26,186 bases of DNA from Methanobacteriota archaeon (GCA_005878325.1 VBMR01000080.1:1-26186); one strand, 5' to 3'. Positions 15,282 to 23,081 are shown, numbered from the stretch's first letter. Translations and numbers: made by a program. The notes: generated from the letters alone by a model not told the origin.

Positions 15282-16244
15282 ATGCACGCCCTCCGAATCC
15301 TCCGAGGTGGTACACGGGCCCGTCTGAGCGCGACCCCGGGGGACCTCGTCTTTGAGGGACTCTCCACGCTCGTCGCCCTCTCCGTCGTGGGCCTTCTCGT
15401 CGTCATCACAGTTATCCTGTATCTGGTGGCACAGGAATCCATTCGGGTCAATGGCCTTCGTTTTCTGACGGACACAATCTGGGATTCCGTGTCGCAGCGA
15501 TTCGGAGCGGCGCCCTTCATCTACGGAATGCTCGTCACGTCGGGAATTGCCCTGCTGCTGGGCGTCCCTGTGAGCCTCGGGATCGCGATCTTTCTCTCCG
15601 AACTCGCGCCGCCCTGGCTCCGGATCCCGTTGACCTTCATCGTCGAGCTGCTCGCCGCGGTGCCCTCGGTGGTGTACGGTCTGTGGGGGATCTTCGTCCT
15701 CGGCCCGGCGATGCGAATCTACATCGAGCCGGGGGTCCAGTCAGTACTCGGCTTCCTTCCCTTGTTTCAAGGGCGCCCGATCGGGTCAGACGTCTTCACG
15801 GCGGGAGTTATCCTCGCCATCATGATCATCCCCACAATCTCAGCCGTCTCGCGGGAAGCCCTCCTCGCGGTTCCAGACAGCCAACGGGAGGCGGCGCTCA
15901 GCCTCGGTGCGACGCGTTGGGAGACGACGCGATTGGCCGTGCTGCGATATGCGCGGGCCGGGATCTTCGGCGCTTCCATCTTGGGCCTGGGGCGTGCCGT
16001 CGGGGAAACGATGGCGGTCACAATGACGATCGGCAACCGGGCGGCATTTTTCGGCTCGCTGTTCGAACCGGGACAAACAATCGCGAGCCAGATCGCGGGC
16101 CGCTGGCTCGATGCCTCGACCCCCCTCGAACTCGGTGCGTTGGTTGAGTTGGGCCTGATCCTGATGCTCGTTTCCCTCATTATCAACGCATTCGCGCGGC
16201 TCCTGGTGGGCCGATTCCTGCGGGTGGGGGAGGGGGCCGAATGA
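15282..16244 (+). CDS. pstC: Phosphate ABC transporter permease PstC
   Basis: This 320-residue inner permease subunit has about six transmembrane segments. The cytoplasmic loop that couples to the ATPase (EAA motif) is SREALLAVPDSQREAALSLG, then ATRWETTRLAVL and GRAVGETMAVTM. The membrane segment with FELLAAVPSVVYGLWG-like sequence (VELLAAVPSVVYG) is typical of PstC. It partners with PstA to form the phosphate channel. Its TGA overlaps the pstA ATG by four bases, indicating translational coupling. Confidence 0.94.
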   Translation: MHALRILRGGTRARLSATPGDLVFEGLSTLVALSVVGLLVVITVILYLVAQESIRVNGLRFLTDTIWDSVSQRFGAAPFIYGMLVTSGIALLLGVPVSLGIAIFLSELAPPWLRIPLTFIVELLAAVPSVVYGLWGIFVLGPAMRIYIEPGVQSVLGFLPLFQGRPIGSDVFTAGVILAIMIIPTISAVSREALLAVPDSQREAALSLGATRWETTRLAVLRYARAGIFGASILGLGRAVGETMAVTMTIGNRAAFFGSLFEPGQTIASQIAGRWLDASTPLELGALVELGLILMLVSLIINAFARLLVGRFLRVGEGAE

Positions 16245-17104
16245 AGTTCCCTGTGGATCGCGACACCCGGCGTCGTTGGTTCGACGTGTTCATGAGTGGG
16301 GCGGCGCTGGTGTGTGTCGGGCTGGCCCTCCTCCCACTCGGAAGTATCCTCATGGAAGCCTTCGTCCGTGGAGCCCCTGCCCTCACTCCGAACTTCCTGA
16401 CCCAGCCTTCGCTTCTCGGAGGAATCGCAAACGCGATTCAAGGAACATTCATCTTGATTGGTCTCACATCCCTTGTCGCCCTCCCGGTGGGCATCTTGAC
16501 CGGAATCTACCTGTCCGAATTCGGCAAGGGTCGCATCGGCGTGGTCGTCCGCTTCTTCGTTGACGTCATGACACAAACCCCCTCCGTCGTCGTCGGCATC
16601 TTTGCGTATTCCTTCGTCCTGACACTCGCCCTCTCGGGTCTCGTTCCCCGAACTCTGGTATTCAGTGTGATCAGCGGCACCATCGCACTCTCCACGATCA
16701 TGATCCCGATCGTGGCCCGGACGTCCGAGGATGCGCTGCGCCTCGTGCCGACTTCCGCGAGAGAGGCGGCCTTGGCCTTGGGAATCCCGCGATATCGGAC
16801 GATTCTCCGGGTCGTGTTGCCATCCTGCGCAAGCGCCCTGGTCACGGGAGGACTCCTGGGAATTGCCCGCATCGGAGGAGAGACAGCTCCTCTCCTCTTG
16901 ACGCTCGGTTCTAGCCGGGAGTTCTTTAGTGGGCTCGACCAGCCGATCGCGGCGATGCCAACTCAAGTGTATCAATTCGCAATCGCGCCCTCCCTGGCCG
17001 AGAACCAAGCCGCTTGGGGCGCCTCTCTCATCCTCGTGCTCCTGATGCTCGGCATCAGCATCGCCTCCCGCGCGGTGATTCGGTTGCGGGCCGTGAAGAG
17101 GTGA
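16241..17104 (+). CDS. pstA: Phosphate ABC transporter permease PstA
   Basis: This 287-residue permease has six hydrophobic segments and the PstA signature regions FVDVMTQTPSVVVGIFAY and EDALRLVPTSAREAALALG (EAA loop), followed by RIGGETAPLLLTLG. It pairs with PstC in the cytoplasmic membrane. The gene starts within the pstC stop codon (ATGA) and ends just before pstB. Confidence 0.94.
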   Translation: MKFPVDRDTRRRWFDVFMSGAALVCVGLALLPLGSILMEAFVRGAPALTPNFLTQPSLLGGIANAIQGTFILIGLTSLVALPVGILTGIYLSEFGKGRIGVVVRFFVDVMTQTPSVVVGIFAYSFVLTLALSGLVPRTLVFSVISGTIALSTIMIPIVARTSEDALRLVPTSAREAALALGIPRYRTILRVVLPSCASALVTGGLLGIARIGGETAPLLLTLGSSREFFSGLDQPIAAMPTQVYQFAIAPSLAENQAAWGASLILVLLMLGISIASRAVIRLRAVKR

Positions 17105-17126
17105 GGGGCTGACCACGAAGCTCCAC

Positions 17127-17861
17127 GTGGACAAGGTATCTGCCTGGTACGGCGAGAAACTCGCCATCCAGGAGATCGTCTTGGACTTCGAGGAACACGC
17201 GGTCACGGGGATCATCGGGCCTTCGGGCTGCGGTAAGTCGACGCTCATCCGGTGCCTGAACCGAATGCACGAGACGATCCCGAAAGCGCGGGTCGAGGGG
17301 CAGGTCCTTCTGGACGGACAAGACATTTACGGGCTGCCCGCAGTCAGCGTTCGGCGGCGGATCGGGATGGTCTTTCAAAAACCAAATCCGTTTCCGACCA
17401 TGTCGATCTACGAAAATGTGGCGGCTGGATTACGGCTGAATGGAGAGCGAGATCGGAAGAAGCTCGACCAAGCGGTCCTCGACAGCTTGAAGCAGGCGGC
17501 CCTGTGGGAGGAGGTGAAGGACTCCCTGGACAAGAGCGGAGCGAGCCTCTCCGGCGGCCAGCAGCAACGTCTGTGCATCGCGAGGGCCTTGGCGGTCCGT
17601 CCGGAGGTCCTCCTGATGGATGAGCCCTGTTCCGCCCTGGACCCGATCGCAACCGCGAAGATCGAGGACCTCATTTTCGACTTGAAGAAGGACTACACGC
17701 TGGTCATCGTGACGCACAACATGCAACAGGCCGCGAGGGTCGCGGAGACGACCGCGTTCATGTACCTGGGGAAGGTCGTCGAAGTCAACAACACGCGGGA
17801 GCTATTCGAACGACCGCGTGAGTCATTGACGGAAAGTTACATCACCGGGAGGTTCGGATAA
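17127..17861 (+). CDS. pstB: Phosphate ABC transporter ATP-binding protein
   Basis: This ABC ATPase energises phosphate uptake. Walker A is GPSGCGKST, the Q-loop is GMVFQKPNPFP (the PNPFP stretch is diagnostic of PstB), the signature is LSGGQQQRLCIARAL, Walker B is VLLMDEPCSALDP, and the H-loop is VIVTHNM. From GTG 17127 the protein is 244 residues, but the preceding in-frame codons (TTKLHV) look like the family's first beta strand. The only upstream candidate in the open frame is CTG 17109, which follows an excellent Shine-Dalgarno sequence (AGAGGTGAGG, 17097-17106), whereas GTG 17127 has none. The true start may therefore be CTG 17109. phoU follows immediately after the stop codon. Confidence 0.95.
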   Translation: MDKVSAWYGEKLAIQEIVLDFEEHAVTGIIGPSGCGKSTLIRCLNRMHETIPKARVEGQVLLDGQDIYGLPAVSVRRRIGMVFQKPNPFPTMSIYENVAAGLRLNGERDRKKLDQAVLDSLKQAALWEEVKDSLDKSGASLSGGQQQRLCIARALAVRPEVLLMDEPCSALDPIATAKIEDLIFDLKKDYTLVIVTHNMQQAARVAETTAFMYLGKVVEVNNTRELFERPRESLTESYITGRFG

Positions 17862-18432
17862 ATGCCAGAGGCAGCGGAACGCAAGGCGCTCCAGAAGGGC
17901 ATGCAGAAGTTGAATGAGAACATGGTCACCCTCGCCGAGCTCAGCGAACTCGCGATCCGGAAGGCGGTGGACGGCCTCACTCGGATGGATCCGGAAATCG
18001 CTCAAGAGGTTTTCACCTTGGACGAGGAGGTCTATGGCCTGCAGTTGGAGATCGAGAAAACGTGCGTCGAGCTGCTGGCTCTCCATGCACCCGGCGGACC
18101 GCTCCATCCAGATGGTCGACACGGCAATCGATGCGTTCGTCCATCGGGATGCGGACTCGGTACGCAACATCATCGAGGTCGACGATGCCGTGGACCAGTT
18201 GAACGACGAGAACTTCAAGGACATCGTCCAGCGAATGAAGGAGGGGAGGCTCGAAATCGAAACGGGCGCCCGATACCTCCTCGTGAATCGTTATTTCGAA
18301 CGAATCGCCGACCATGCCGTGAATATCGGCCTCCGAGTCGTGTACATGGTGACTGGGGATTGGCTCCCGAGAATCCGCGCCGCCGACCGGGCGAAACGGC
18401 GGGAGGCAAGAAAGTCGGGAACGGCTCCATAG
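17862..18432 (+). pseudogene. phoU: PhoU, internally deleted and frameshifted
   Basis: ATG 17862 opens a normal PhoU N-terminus (KALQKGMQKLNENMVTLAEL ... LDEEVYGLQLEIEK ... ELLALHAP), ending near 18092. PhoU homology resumes at once in the +1 frame at about 18094 (ADRSIQMVDTAIDAFVHRD) and runs to TAG 18432, including the second-repeat motif RYFERIADHAVNIG. The stretch that should join them, with the first-repeat helices and the first ERIGD-like metal motif, is absent: about 188 residues remain against a usual 215-230. The result is a truncated protein in either frame. PhoU normally curbs Pst transport and signalling, so a null here would leave control to the intact AbrB-PhoU protein upstream. 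An assembly collapse is the main alternative. Confidence 0.85.
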
Positions 18433-18467
18433 ATTCCGAATCCACCGTAGACCTTGTCGAAGAACCT

Positions 18468-18597
18468 CATCAAGCCGAATGTCGCTGACCTTCCCGATGA
18501 GACATGGAGAAGAACACGCAACCGGCTCCGGCCGAGGACGACCTGGACTTCTGGAGGATTGACCGCGGGTCGAGCGAGGAAACCCATCAAGCCGAAT
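18468..18597 (+). repeat. Pair of 13-bp direct repeats downstream of phoU
   Basis: CATCAAGCCGAAT occurs at 18468-18480 and again at 18585-18597, 117 bp apart. In the same relative frame both copies encode a similar short peptide (EEPHQAEC and EETHQAEF). The 266-bp stretch between phoU and the VOC gene holds these repeats and one 35-codon frame, and nothing else I can identify. Confidence 0.6.
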
Positions 18598-18611
18598 TCG
18601 CCCTGAAGTGA
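18504..18611 (+). CDS. Possible 35-residue acidic peptide
   Basis: ATG 18504 opens a frame of 35 codons to TGA 18611, rich in Asp and Glu (AEDDLDFWRIDRGSSEETHQ). It contains the second copy of the direct repeat. There is no strong ribosome site and I know no homologue, so it may be chance. Its only support is that the repeat copies are consistent at peptide level. Confidence 0.2.
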   Translation: MEKNTQPAPAEDDLDFWRIDRGSSEETHQAEFALK

Positions 18612-18698
18612 ATCGAGGCTCTAGCCTCTCGAATTGACCGGAGGTTTACCTGGCAGACATCGGGAGCAGGGAGAGAATTCGAAGCCTCGGTGACCGAC

Positions 18699-19076
18699 CT
18701 AGCTCAGCAGTTCGATCCAGATCCCGTCGGGATCTTTCACGTAGACCTCGGTTCCTTGGGAATGCGCCGGATCCACGGCGACTTTTGCGCCGCGTCGGAG
18801 AAGCGCCCGGTACGCCCCCTTGACGTCCTCGACGACAAACGCCAGATGGTCCATTTCCTCTCCCGGACGGTAGGGGACATAGAACCGACTCCCCCGCGGG
18901 TACCAGTTCAGTTCGAGCCGCATGCGAGTCCCCGGGGTCTGAAGATGGACCCACTTCCCGCCATGGGGCATGGTCCCTCGACCCACGACCTTCATCCCGA
19001 ATCCTTTCGTGTAGAACGCCAGGGAACGTTTCAGGTCTCGAACCCGGATGCCCGCATAGTAGAATCGGCTCTTCAT
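18699..19076 (-). CDS. VOC (glyoxalase/bleomycin-resistance) superfamily protein
   Basis: This 125-residue protein is built from two beta-alpha-beta-beta-beta modules. Module 1 is FYYAGIRVRDLKRSLAFYTKG to MRLELNWYP. Module 2 is DHLAFVVEDVKGAYRALLRRG to VYVKDPDGIWIELLS. The likely metal ligands are a conserved His in MDHLAF and the Glu in WIELL; the opening strand offers Tyr/Ala rather than His. Such proteins act as lactoylglutathione lyases, methylmalonyl-CoA epimerases or dioxygenases; the substrate is not assignable. ATG 19076 (MKSRFYYAG) begins exactly at the first strand; the longer frame is not family-like. Confidence 0.88.
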   Translation of the reverse strand: MKSRFYYAGIRVRDLKRSLAFYTKGFGMKVVGRGTMPHGGKWVHLQTPGTRMRLELNWYPRGSRFYVPYRPGEEMDHLAFVVEDVKGAYRALLRRGAKVAVDPAHSQGTEVYVKDPDGIWIELLS

Positions 19077-19155
19077 GTCAAGGGGGACGCGGCCGAGGCA
19101 GAAGTCCTTAGTCCCGTCCTTCGGCGGGCTCGAATCCGATGATGGCCGCCTAGCC

Positions 19156-19653
19156 TCAGTAGACCCGCTCATGGGGTTCGATCGGCCAGCTCCTGTCCTG
19201 AATCGATTGCTGGACCTTTGCCAACGAGTGATCCAGCTCCGCGAGGAAAGCTTCCTTCTTCCTGCCGTCCATCGTCTGGGCCTCGAGGAGCGCGCGGAGG
19301 CTCTTCAGGACCGGGACTTGGATGTAGACGAGGGACAGCAACTCCTTCTGGTAGAGGGCCGAAACGAGATACGGATTTCGGGTCGTGGCGACCGTGGCCT
19401 GGGCGGACCAGAAGTGGATCACCTTATCCAGGTACACGCCGAAGCCGACAATCACCGCGAGGACGAACAGGAAGAGCACCGAGGCCGTCTGCAGGAAGGT
19501 GAAGCCGAAGCGCTCCGTGAAAATGGGCCCGAGGATCAGGGTGAAGACCCCCATGAAAGAGAGGATCGTGAAGACGATCCCGATAATGCCGCTGCTCAAA
19601 CTCCAGCGGTAGAGCCACTCCGCAGCCCGGATCTTCTGACGTTCCGCGGTCAT
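19156..19653 (-). CDS. Two-TM membrane protein with cytosolic helical tail
   Basis: From ATG 19653 this is a 165-residue protein. Two long transmembrane segments (LSSGIIGIVFTILSFMGVFTL and TASVLFLFVLAVIVGFGVYL) are followed by an ~80-residue charged helical tail (YLVSALYQKELLSLVYIQVP, then MDGRKKEAFLAELDHSLAKV). The pattern suggests a coiled-coil-like cytosolic part. I recognise no family. The longer frame from 19716 adds a segment without a conserved look. It is 79 bp from the VOC gene on the same strand and may be co-transcribed with it. Confidence 0.6.
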   Translation of the reverse strand: MTAERQKIRAAEWLYRWSLSSGIIGIVFTILSFMGVFTLILGPIFTERFGFTFLQTASVLFLFVLAVIVGFGVYLDKVIHFWSAQATVATTRNPYLVSALYQKELLSLVYIQVPVLKSLRALLEAQTMDGRKKEAFLAELDHSLAKVQQSIQDRSWPIEPHERVY

Positions 19654-19895
19654 CGCTTGATCCCGGACCACGATTGCGTCCCAGACGGATATTTCCGCGC
19701 AAGGTCGCTGACCCAAGGGGCGGAAGCGAGGAAAAAAGAAGGGTGCGGGGGTCGATGAGAGCGGCGGCCCCCGCTCAGGAAGAGGGTGAGCGGAATTCCT
19801 CCCCGGAATCCTCGGATGATCTCAACGGACGCCGACCCTCGAAATCCGGAATGGAGCATCGGAAGGTTAAGGGAGCAGTGGGTGCCGCGTCAGTA

Positions 19896-19913
19896 TGTTA
19901 CGAAATGGTAACA
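19896..19913. promoter_or_regulatory. Palindromic operator candidate upstream of the HxlR gene
   Basis: TGTTAC-GAAATG-GTAACA is a perfect 6-6-6 inverted repeat in an AT-rich dip, 89 bp before the HxlR-type regulator's ATG. Its size and symmetry fit a dimeric winged-helix regulator, so autoregulation is a reasonable guess. The rest of the 348-bp space between 19653 and 20002 shows no gene I would support. Confidence 0.6.
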
Positions 19914-20001
19914 ATTGGAACGGTATTTCAGGGTGAACCGCTTTGTGATTTTTCGAGAACGCGCGCCCCGGAGGCGGCAAACGACCCAAGGAGAGGGCGG
20001 G

Positions 20002-20520
20002 ATGCAGAAAAAGGAGCGAACGCGGAAACGTCGATCGGGAAAGGTCCTCACCGTCGTGACCGGGTCGCGCGAGTCCGCCCTGCCCATGGTGAACCCGCAA
20101 CTCCTGAATCGCTTCCGGGAATTCGCCGACCAGTGCTCGGACTTCTCACGGGAGATCGTCGAAATGAGCGGGACCCGCGCCACGACGACGGGCGGCGACC
20201 ATGCCCGGCTGAATCTGCGGATCGCCCGGACGATCTTCGGCAAGTGGTCCGTGGAAATCCTGACGTACCTGTACACGAGCGAGCAGGCGCGATTCCAGGA
20301 GATCAAGAAGGGGCTTGGGGAAATCAGCGCGCGCGTCCTTTCCCTCAAGTTGACCCGGCTCGAAAATCTCGGGCTCGTCCGACGGACCGTCCTCGACACG
20401 AAACCTCCGGGCGTCGAGTACTCTCTGACGGATAAGGGACTGCAGGCGGCGAAGCTCGGAGAGCCGGTCTTCCTCTATCTTCGTCTCACCGAGGGCCTGC
20501 TTAACCCCGTCAGCACGTAA
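20002..20520 (+). CDS. HxlR-type winged-helix transcriptional regulator
   Basis: From ATG 20002 (GGAGAGGG just upstream) the protein has 172 residues. A basic N-terminal tail leads to an HxlR-like winged helix at residues ~75-150. It has the signature opening FGKWSVEILTYLYTSEQARF, then EIKKGLGEISARVLSLKLTR with the recognition helix, and the wing VRRTVLDTKPPGVEYSLTDKG. HxlR proteins are dimeric sensors of redox or reactive carbonyl stress; the N-terminal region has one Cys (FADQCSDF) that could be a sensor. TTG 19915 is an in-frame alternative start, but it would place the start close to the palindrome. Targets are unknown; the neighbouring genes are candidates. Confidence 0.88.
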   Translation: MQKKERTRKRRSGKVLTVVTGSRESALPMVNPQLLNRFREFADQCSDFSREIVEMSGTRATTTGGDHARLNLRIARTIFGKWSVEILTYLYTSEQARFQEIKKGLGEISARVLSLKLTRLENLGLVRRTVLDTKPPGVEYSLTDKGLQAAKLGEPVFLYLRLTEGLLNPVST

Positions 20521-20535
20521 CCATCGTGGGACCGC

Positions 20536-20868
20536 TCACTTCTCGCGTTGCATGTACCGGGTAGATTCGAGGCCCATGGCCTCGGTCCGCGCGCGGTCGA
20601 CTTCCGTGATCAGATCGACCGAATGCCGCAGGTTCCGGTAGCTCGCACCGATTCCCCAAACGCCGCTGAGGACCATTGCGACCGCAACCGCCACGACCCC
20701 GGTGCGTGCCTCGGTCGACCACCCCGCACCGCGCTGGACGAGATCCGCGATTTGCGTGACCCCTACTAGGAGGGCGAGGCCGGTCCCGACGACGAGGATC
20801 ATGGTCCAGAACACTGCCATCGCAAGGCGGCGCCCGACGCGCATTTGGGAGCTCAGGGGCTCGGGCAT
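20536..20868 (-). CDS. Small two-TM membrane protein, function unknown
   Basis: This 110-residue protein has two transmembrane helices (LAMAVFWTMILVVGTGLALL and TGVVAVAVAMVLSGVWGIGA) and a short charged C-terminus (DLITEVDRARTEAMGLE). I recognise no family. ATG 20868 is backed by a TATA element on the minus strand (CTTTATCT, 20899-20906) about 33 bp upstream, implying a very short leader. It is convergent with the HxlR gene, their stops lying 15 bp apart. Confidence 0.65.
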   Translation of the reverse strand: MPEPLSSQMRVGRRLAMAVFWTMILVVGTGLALLVGVTQIADLVQRGAGWSTEARTGVVAVAVAMVLSGVWGIGASYRNLRHSVDLITEVDRARTEAMGLESTRYMQREK

Positions 20869-20898
20869 GGCTTGTCTCGCGGACGAGGCTCGGGATAG

Positions 20899-20906
20899 AT
20901 AAAGAA
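20899..20906 (-). promoter_or_regulatory. TATA box of the small membrane-protein gene
   Basis: CTTTATCT on the minus strand, about 33 bp upstream of ATG 20868, is the only AT-rich element in a GC-rich intergenic region. Confidence 0.5.
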
Positions 20907-20967
20907 TTGCTCCCTAGGGTCGAATGGCTGGCATAGGTTCAAGCGAGCCGCCGCGCGTTGGGCTCCC

Positions 20968-22542
20968 GTGGCGACCCTGCGGGAGAGGGTGAGAACGTTC
21001 CTCCGGAAACTCCCCTGGGCCCGGTTCGGCGCGGGCGCGATCGCGGGCGGCGCGGGGCTCCTCGTCACATTCATCCTCCGTTCGTACGGGCTCGGCGTGT
21101 TCCTGCCGGAAGTGGCCGTGGACTTCGCGGTGGAACACATCCCTGGCGCGGTGGAATCCTTTTTCATCCGGACCCTGGGAGAGGGCGGGAAGGCGCTCGC
21201 ACTCCTGACGGCGATCGCCGTGTTCCTCGCCCTACCGGGGATCTACGCGACGTTCTTCCGTCGGGTGCAGCGCCGAATCAAGAACCGCTGGCTCGTGATG
21301 GCATTCTATACGTTTACTTCCTCGGCAATCGTCCTCTTCGGGATCTTGCCCCTCTTGAATCCTCGCTTCCTCGGATCGAGCCCGGCCTCCTTCGGATTCG
21401 CGGCGCTCGGTCAACTGCTCGGCTTTTGGATCTACGCGGCGTTGCTCGATTACTTCTTCATCGACGTTTCTGCGCGATACCCCCAGGGCTTCAGCCTTAG
21501 CCGCCGACAGTTCCTCGTCGGAAGTCTCGCGGCCATCGCGTTCACCGTCCTCGCCGCCTATGGCATCGCAAGCCTCGCAGCGAAGAAGGGCCGCCTCGCC
21601 TTCGCATCGATTCAGGAGATGTTGAGCAAAGAAATCACCCCGATTTCGGAATTCTACATCGTCACGAAGAATCTGAACGACCCCTCGGTCAACCTCGAAT
21701 CGTGGCGACTCCAGGTGAGTGGCATGGTCGCGAATCCAGGAACGTACTCTTATGCAGACCTCGCCTCCCGGGCGGATCCGTCGTCCCCCGACGCTGCGGA
21801 CGAAATCGTCACCCTGGAGTGCGTGAGCAACGAGGTGGGAGGGAATCTCATCAGCACCGCGCGCTGGAACGGGATCCGACTCGCTGCGATCCTCGGGGCC
21901 GCAGGCCTCGATCCTGCTTCCGATTGGATCGTCTTTCATTGTGCGGATGACTACACGGCCGCGATTCCCCGCGACCGAGCTCTGGACCCCGATACGATGA
22001 TCGCGCTCTACATGACGGACGACCCGCTCGCCAACCCAAAGGACTCCCCCCTGAGACGGGAGCACGGCTCCCCAGCGCGCATCATCGTGCCAGGCCTGTA
22101 CGGCATGTTCCACGCGAAGTGGCTCATGGGAATCGAGGCGACACGAGGCGAGTACGCTGGATACTGGCAGCAGAAAGGGTGGACGAACCGAGGACAGATC
22201 CGAACGACCGCCATCATCGCGACGCCAGCCGACGGAACGGTCGTCCGAGGACCGGTGACCTTGGGCGGGATTGCGTTCGCAGGAGATCGAGGCATCTCCG
22301 CGGTGGAGGTCGGAGTCAGCTCCGAGGGCCAGATCTCGTGGAGTGCCGCGACGTTGAAGTCTCCGAAGTCAAGTCTCACCTGGGTCCTTTGGACCTTCGA
22401 GTGGATGCCCCCGCACGTCGGATCGTTTCGAATCTTTGTGCGAAGCGTCGATGGCGCAAGTATGCCGCAGGAATCCGGCACCGCGTCTCCCTTCCCCGAT
22501 GGCTCCGCGGGCTACGACTCGATTACCCTCCTCGTGCCTTGA
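20968..22542 (+). CDS. Membrane-anchored molybdopterin sulfite-oxidase-like oxidoreductase
   Basis: This 524-residue protein is a fusion. Residues ~20-165 carry about four transmembrane helices. A twin-arginine-like stretch plus helix follows (SRRQFLVGSLAAIAFTVLAA, ~178-197). Residues ~230-420 form an oxidoreductase molybdopterin domain: WRLQVSGMVANPGTYSYADL, the Mo-ligand Cys near 285 in VTLECVSNEVGG, WNGIRLAAIL, and RIIVPGLYGMFHAKWL. A C-terminal Mo-co dimerisation/Ig-like domain runs from ~425 to 524. It is expected to act outside the cytoplasmic membrane, oxidising sulfite or reducing an S- or N-oxide. GTG 20968 starts the first basic segment; no Shine-Dalgarno is evident. No cytochrome partner lies next to it. 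Confidence 0.85.
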   Translation: MATLRERVRTFLRKLPWARFGAGAIAGGAGLLVTFILRSYGLGVFLPEVAVDFAVEHIPGAVESFFIRTLGEGGKALALLTAIAVFLALPGIYATFFRRVQRRIKNRWLVMAFYTFTSSAIVLFGILPLLNPRFLGSSPASFGFAALGQLLGFWIYAALLDYFFIDVSARYPQGFSLSRRQFLVGSLAAIAFTVLAAYGIASLAAKKGRLAFASIQEMLSKEITPISEFYIVTKNLNDPSVNLESWRLQVSGMVANPGTYSYADLASRADPSSPDAADEIVTLECVSNEVGGNLISTARWNGIRLAAILGAAGLDPASDWIVFHCADDYTAAIPRDRALDPDTMIALYMTDDPLANPKDSPLRREHGSPARIIVPGLYGMFHAKWLMGIEATRGEYAGYWQQKGWTNRGQIRTTAIIATPADGTVVRGPVTLGGIAFAGDRGISAVEVGVSSEGQISWSAATLKSPKSSLTWVLWTFEWMPPHVGSFRIFVRSVDGASMPQESGTASPFPDGSAGYDSITLLVP

Positions 22543-22551
22543 GGAAGGCCA

Positions 22552-22752
22552 TCAGGGATTCTTCGCCAGAGGCCCGCTCCGAATCCCGGCGATGGACAGC
22601 ACGACGCCCACGACGGCGGTCGCGGCACCAATCCCAATCCAGGGCGGATTGTTTGACATGAACGAGCCGGGAATCACACCGAGGCCTTGGAGAGCCCAGA
22701 TGACCCCCATCAGGACAATCAGGACGCCGACGACGACCAAGATCGGTCGCAT
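22552..22752 (-). CDS. Small two-TM membrane protein
   Basis: This 66-residue protein (MRPILVVVGVLIVLMGVIWA, then LGVIPGSFMSNNPPWIGIG and a second helix VVGVVLSIAGI) belongs to a widespread group of tiny membrane proteins sharing the WALQG-GVIPGSFM hairpin; no function is known. ATG 22752 lies about 28 bp from an AT-rich element on the minus strand (GGTTATCT, 22777-22784), which suggests a leaderless mRNA. Longer upstream codons lack hydrophobic character. It is convergent with the molybdoenzyme gene, with a 9-bp gap. Confidence 0.75.
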   Translation of the reverse strand: MRPILVVVGVLIVLMGVIWALQGLGVIPGSFMSNNPPWIGIGAATAVVGVVLSIAGIRSGPLAKNP

Positions 22753-22831
22753 GGACGTGGGCACTCGGCGGTAGCAGATAACCCTTATCCCAGCGAGGGA
22801 ACGGGCGCTCGACGCCTTCGATCGCCACCGA

Positions 22832-23081
22832 CTATCCACCGGTGGTCACGAGGCCCTCGTGCGACCGCCAGCTTCGGTAGAGTTCCTCAATCTCGTATGG
22901 GGGGGCGTGACACGATAGATACCGCAGGCGAGTCCGCCCGACGTTTCGGATCCCATGCGTGGAGCCCGCGGGGAAATAGACCGCCGTATCGGCCCCGAGG
23001 ACTTTCTTCTCGGGACCGGAGAGCACTTCGCCGCGGCCCTCGATTGAGGACCTTCGCCTTGTTGCGCTGCACGATCTTCAT
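22832..23081 (-). pseudogene. Cupin-domain protein missing motif 1, frameshifted
   Basis: ATG 23081, with GGTGG five bases upstream, opens MKIVQRNKAKVLN, a typical small-cupin N-terminus. Cupin homology resumes in another frame near 23047 (SIEGRGEVLSGPEKKVLGAD), then motif 2 TAVYFPAGSTHGIRNVG, ending LVTTGG at TAG 22834-22832. The region between, which should hold motif 1 with its HxH metal ligands, is missing: about 82 codons remain against a usual 110-120. Only one metal His (THGIRN) survives. The remaining frame alone could be read from an internal start but would be non-functional as a metal cupin. This is the second gene here with this type of lesion (see phoU). Confidence 0.75.

Noticed and set aside
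15767..17326. A 519-codon minus-strand frame across pstC, pstA and pstB
   Set aside because: It is antisense to three secure transporter genes and has low-complexity Glu/Asp/Gly content without motifs.
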